This document shows positions 22,147 through 24,338 of a DNA stretch of 24,338 nucleotides, one piece after another. Each line of letters begins with the position of its first letter. The stretch's first letter is position 1. The position numbers and the translations under genes are program-made. Below the pieces are notes generated by a model. That model worked only from the letters and a program-made list of their open reading frames with translations, was not told where the DNA came from and searched no databases. This DNA is from CAZZCP01 sp964653235 (lineage in GTDB: Bacteria; Bdellovibrionota; Bdellovibrionia; Bdellovibrionales; UBA840): positions 1 to 24,338 of the forward strand of contig CAZZCP010000034.1 of the NCBI GenBank assembly GCA_964653235.1, given 5' to 3'.

Positions 22147-22474
22147 AAGCCCTGAAGGCAGGGTCAGTGAGTGGCGCAAGAACGCAAGAGGCAGCATTAA
22201 ATACCGTGCTGATGGAAGCATGAGCATCGACATTCGCTCAGAACTTGCCGAAGAACATAGCCAAGAAGAATATTTAAATTCAATTTTGCAGTACTCAGGC
22301 CCTTATGAACTACAAGATAAAAACACAGTGATTCATTTTGTAGAAGAGGCAAGCCTACCCGAGAGAGTAGGCCAAGAATTGCGCCGTGAGATCTCTGTAA
22401 AAGGCAATGAATTGCGCATTGTCGGCCGAGGCGAGTTTGGAGTGGCTCGCCTCTTATGGAAAAAACTTATTTGA
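22097..22474 (+). CDS. Lipocalin-like domain protein
   Basis: 125 residues without signal peptide. It starts KEKLIGTWQLAEF, the G-x-W motif that opens lipocalin-fold barrels. An NARGSIKYRADGSMSIDI segment follows, matching the lipocalin-like (DUF/Lipocalin_5 type) family in which x-x-G-x-x-x-Y-x-x-D-G-x-M-S is conserved. The C-terminal strand ends in RLLWKKL. These small cytosolic barrels bind unknown ligands; some stand near oxidoreductases. An in-frame TAG two codons upstream fixes the ATG at 22097, yet there is no SD, and the terminator T-run ends 9 nt before it. It ends 8 nt into the convergent YceI-like gene. Confidence 0.8.
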   Translation: MKEKLIGTWQLAEFLIESPEGRVSEWRKNARGSIKYRADGSMSIDIRSELAEEHSQEEYLNSILQYSGPYELQDKNTVIHFVEEASLPERVGQELRREISVKGNELRIVGRGEFGVARLLWKKLI

Positions 22475-23027
22475 TCGCTGCGCGAACTTCTAGATCTACC
22501 ACCGACCAAGTTTTGGTAACGCCATCAGCTCCTGTATGAACCCCAGCGCACATTTTGGCCAGCTTGCCAAAAGCGCTGCCAAAACCCAATTGCAAAAGAT
22601 CAAGTGTTGAGGTCAAAACCACTTCACTCCCCTGTTTTGCATATTGAAAAAAGACCTCACGCTTTGCTTTGCCAATCTTCATATCTACTTTGGCATAGCC
22701 TTGCTCGGTGTTCACATCCACCACTTCACCTTCAATGTAGCGTCCGCCCCAATGTTTAAATAGTCCTTCGGTGATATTGACATTTCTGGCCTCGTTTCCG
22801 GCATCGATCGAATAAGAATCGATTTTGATTTTGGTTCCCTTTAACAGCTCTGCAATGTCTTTGGCTTTCTTTTTGTAATCCCAATCGATCTCTTTAAACA
22901 TTCCACTCACGGCCGTTTTGTCGGTGAATTTGTAACCCGTAAATTTAAGGCTTGGCTCTGATTTGAGTTTCACCGAGGCCATGGCAGATGTGCTCATAAA
23001 CAAGAGTACAAGTAGTAGTTGTTTCAT
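22467..23027 (-). CDS. YceI-like periplasmic protein (second of a pair)
   Basis: 186 residues with a signal peptide (MKQLLLVLLFMSTSAMA, cleavage after AMA). The mature protein begins with the YceI-like strand pattern LKFTGYKFTDKTAVSGMFKEI. It continues with KIKIDSYSIDAGNEARNVNI, where S-I-D-x-G-N-x-x-R-(D/N) matches the conserved core of YceI. The rest is beta-rich. YceI proteins form lipocalin-like barrels that bind polyisoprenoid lipids in the periplasm. ATG 23027 overlaps the TGA of the upstream YceI-like gene (ATGA), and its SD GGAGAG lies inside that gene. It is more diverged than its partner and has one Cys (MCAG) near the end. Confidence 0.78.
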   Translation of the reverse strand: MKQLLLVLLFMSTSAMASVKLKSEPSLKFTGYKFTDKTAVSGMFKEIDWDYKKKAKDIAELLKGTKIKIDSYSIDAGNEARNVNITEGLFKHWGGRYIEGEVVDVNTEQGYAKVDMKIGKAKREVFFQYAKQGSEVVLTSTLDLLQLGFGSAFGKLAKMCAGVHTGADGVTKTWSVVDLEVRAAIK

Positions 23028-23596
23028 TCTATCTCTCCTTTTTTCATTTCAAATTGAAAGTCGACATCGATGCGATCTCTTAGGCTAGCAATGGCAATGC
23101 TCGGATCGGGAAGCCCAAGCCCCTTCACCGAAAGCTCGCTTTTGCCTGCAACTTGATAGCTTTCGCCTTGGTCGACAATTTTTACTTTGATTCTGATTTC
23201 TTGATCTTTTCCGCGAATCTGTACTATTGCTGGCAATTCACAGTCGGTGTTCAAAGGGCAGCTTTGCAATGCTGTAATTCGAATCTGCGGATGCTCTTTG
23301 GCAGCCAATACATCTTCATACATATTGTCGTTGCGCATTCCATTGTCGGTATCAACTGAGAGGGCGGCAAAACGAATGCTCATGTCGCTAAATTCATTGT
23401 TTTCTAATTGTGCGCTCGCTTGAAAGCTCTTTACATAGCCGTAAAAGTCAGAAGAAAACAAACCCACTCGGGTGTGCTCTAGAGTGAATTTTAGAAAAGA
23501 CTCGGCCTTTTCGGCGGCTTCAAAGTCAGGGTATTGGTAGCTTTGCTCTAGCGCAAAGACTGGCCCCGCAAGCAGTAGTAACAAGATGAATTTCAT
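23024..23596 (-). CDS. YceI family periplasmic protein (first of a pair)
   Basis: 190 residues with a signal peptide (MKFILLLLLAGPVFA). The YceI pattern is visible: AEKAESFLKFTLEHTRVG at the start, then a VKSFQASAQLENNEFSDMSI strand pair. ALSVDTDNGMRNDNMYEDVL with AAKEHPQIRI follows, the equivalent of the conserved S-I-D-T-x-N-x-x-R-D...F-D...P. Two Cys (SCPLNTDC) could form a small disulfide loop. It precedes a second YceI-like gene with a 4-nt overlap, so the two barrels are made together and may act as a pair in handling lipid or quinone-like ligands. No good SD is visible at ATG 23596. The opposite neighbour (23714) is divergent across 117 bp. Confidence 0.82.
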   Translation of the reverse strand: MKFILLLLLAGPVFALEQSYQYPDFEAAEKAESFLKFTLEHTRVGLFSSDFYGYVKSFQASAQLENNEFSDMSIRFAALSVDTDNGMRNDNMYEDVLAAKEHPQIRITALQSCPLNTDCELPAIVQIRGKDQEIRIKVKIVDQGESYQVAGKSELSVKGLGLPDPSIAIASLRDRIDVDFQFEMKKGEIE

Positions 23597-23713
23597 TGCA
23601 ACAGTATGCTCACTCGATTAGAGAATTCAAGTGGAAAGAAATACATTCTTCATTCAAATTAAGACAAAATCTGCCGATTAATGAGACGAAAGGGCAGGCA
23701 AGAAAGTATCAGA

Positions 23714-24338
23714 ATGAGACAACTTGAAAGCATCATTTTTCTAATAGTTTTCAGTAACTTAGCTTGGGCATCGAGCGCCAACAACCCGCGTGGTATCATC
23801 GCCCCCGTCAAAGCCCCGATTCTTCAGTGCGGAGACCGCATCTTATTTGGCAAAGGAGTCAATGAAAAGGTGCAANNNNNNNNNNGAGCCGAGATTCGCC
23901 GTCACTGCCGCTACCGAAGCTCTTCTTTAAAGGTGATGGATCAGTCACAAAAATTTTTCGATCCCCCCGCAGTGATGAAGCGCCGAGAAGTTGTCAACAA
24001 TCTGATCAAAAAAGTGGGCTACAATAACAAAACAGGGGAAGTCTCTGCAAAAGGCGTAAAAACCAAATTAAAAAAGCGCGATCTTCTCGATTTGCAAAAT
24101 GCCAATTTGATTTTGCCGATCTTAAACAAAGAAGACTTTGCCTTTCTCTACACCAGCGGAGATGCCCGCTACAACCAGCGATTTATTGATACCGAATACA
24201 AAAGATATGTTTCAAACCTCTTAACCCAAGACCCCGCCAATCTCTACACCCATGAAGGAAGTTTGTTTTATTTCTCAGAAAATGCCGGCGCTGGCCACGG
24301 CCGAAGACTCAATGATTTGTATGCCGGCACAGGTTTGG
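23714..24338 (+). CDS. Secreted protein of unknown function, 3'-truncated, with an N gap
   Basis: ATG 23714 opens a frame with a signal peptide (about 1-22, IIFLIVFSNLAWASS) and runs to the window end without a stop. The 10-N gap at 23876-23885 keeps frame: codons after it continue open from 23888 (AEIRRHCRYRSSS) for 150 residues, while both other frames have early stops. Visible features are ILQCGDRILFGKG before the gap and a basic region (KTGEVSAKGVKTKLKKRD). An aromatic region with YTSGDARYNQRFI and NAGAGHGRRLNDLYAG follows. It carries at least two Cys in the mature part. No family is recognised. The start has only a weak SD. Confidence 0.75.
   Translation, partial: MRQLESIIFLIVFSNLAWASSANNPRGIIAPVKAPILQCGDRILFGKGVNEKVQXXXXAEIRRHCRYRSSSLKVMDQSQKFFDPPAVMKRREVVNNLIKKVGYNNKTGEVSAKGVKTKLKKRDLLDLQNANLILPILNKEDFAFLYTSGDARYNQRFIDTEYKRYVSNLLTQDPANLYTHEGSLFYFSENAGAGHGRRLNDLYAGTGL
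23876..23885. other. Assembly gap (10 N)
   Basis: Ten N inside the last gene. Here the flanking reading frames agree across exactly 10 bases (the codon register 23714 to 23888 is a multiple of three). Confidence 0.97.

Overview
This 24.3 kb window is AT-rich and dense with genes. It comes from a Gram-negative, probably deltaproteobacterial-type or Bdellovibrionota-like bacterium. I infer this from the many small secreted proteins and lipoproteins with SPI/SPII signals, the Gram-negative type phoB-phoR-pstSCAB-phoU cluster, tandem YceI-fold proteins and a double-PspC protein. The lineage is not proven by the sequence. Two runs of 10 N (6730-6739 and 23876-23885) show that this is a scaffolded draft assembly.

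Layout. 1-2600: a 5'-truncated BspA-type repeat surface protein that appears frameshifted from its own Cys-rich tail, a secreted protein made of a duplicated Cys-bounded domain, and a small secreted His-rich protein on the minus strand. 2690-3768: a DUF4258-type toxin and HTH antitoxin pair inside a 1.0 kb interval bounded by the 3' end of an elongator tRNA-Met and a 14-bp copy of that end. 3930-9147: two lipoproteins, a HEAT-like secreted protein, a long acidic membrane protein with a repeated IMAEFAQAV motif, and a divergent PspC / ribbon-helix-helix pair. 9150-9319 and 18210-18379: two diverged copies of an exactly 170-bp element with inverted-repeat ends, each starting 1-2 nt after a gene's TGA stop. 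9441-11458: a small periplasmic protein and an L-lactate permease family transporter. 11450-18078 (minus): a complete phosphate-sensing and uptake operon in the order phoB-phoR-pstS-pstC-pstA-pstB-phoU. 18381-21300: an M17 aminopeptidase, divergent from a TPP riboswitch that directly overlaps the SD and start of a sodium:solute symporter, which is therefore a predicted thiamine (or precursor) importer. 21306-24338: a secreted protein behind a possible SD-sequestering switch, a strong terminator, a lipocalin-like protein, two overlapping YceI-like genes, and a 3'-truncated secreted protein.

How the genes fit together. The Pho block is one self-contained system: PhoR/PhoB sense and respond, PstSCAB import phosphate, and PhoU links transporter state to PhoR. 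The cistrons overlap or nearly touch (TAATG, ATGA, 0-6 nt gaps), apart from 71 nt before pstS. The rest is a patchwork of short units. Three of the four convergent protein-gene pairs overlap at their stop codons. The observations most worth following up are the 170-bp element, the tRNA-flanked toxin-antitoxin cassette, the compact TPP switch and the leader at 21306-21362.
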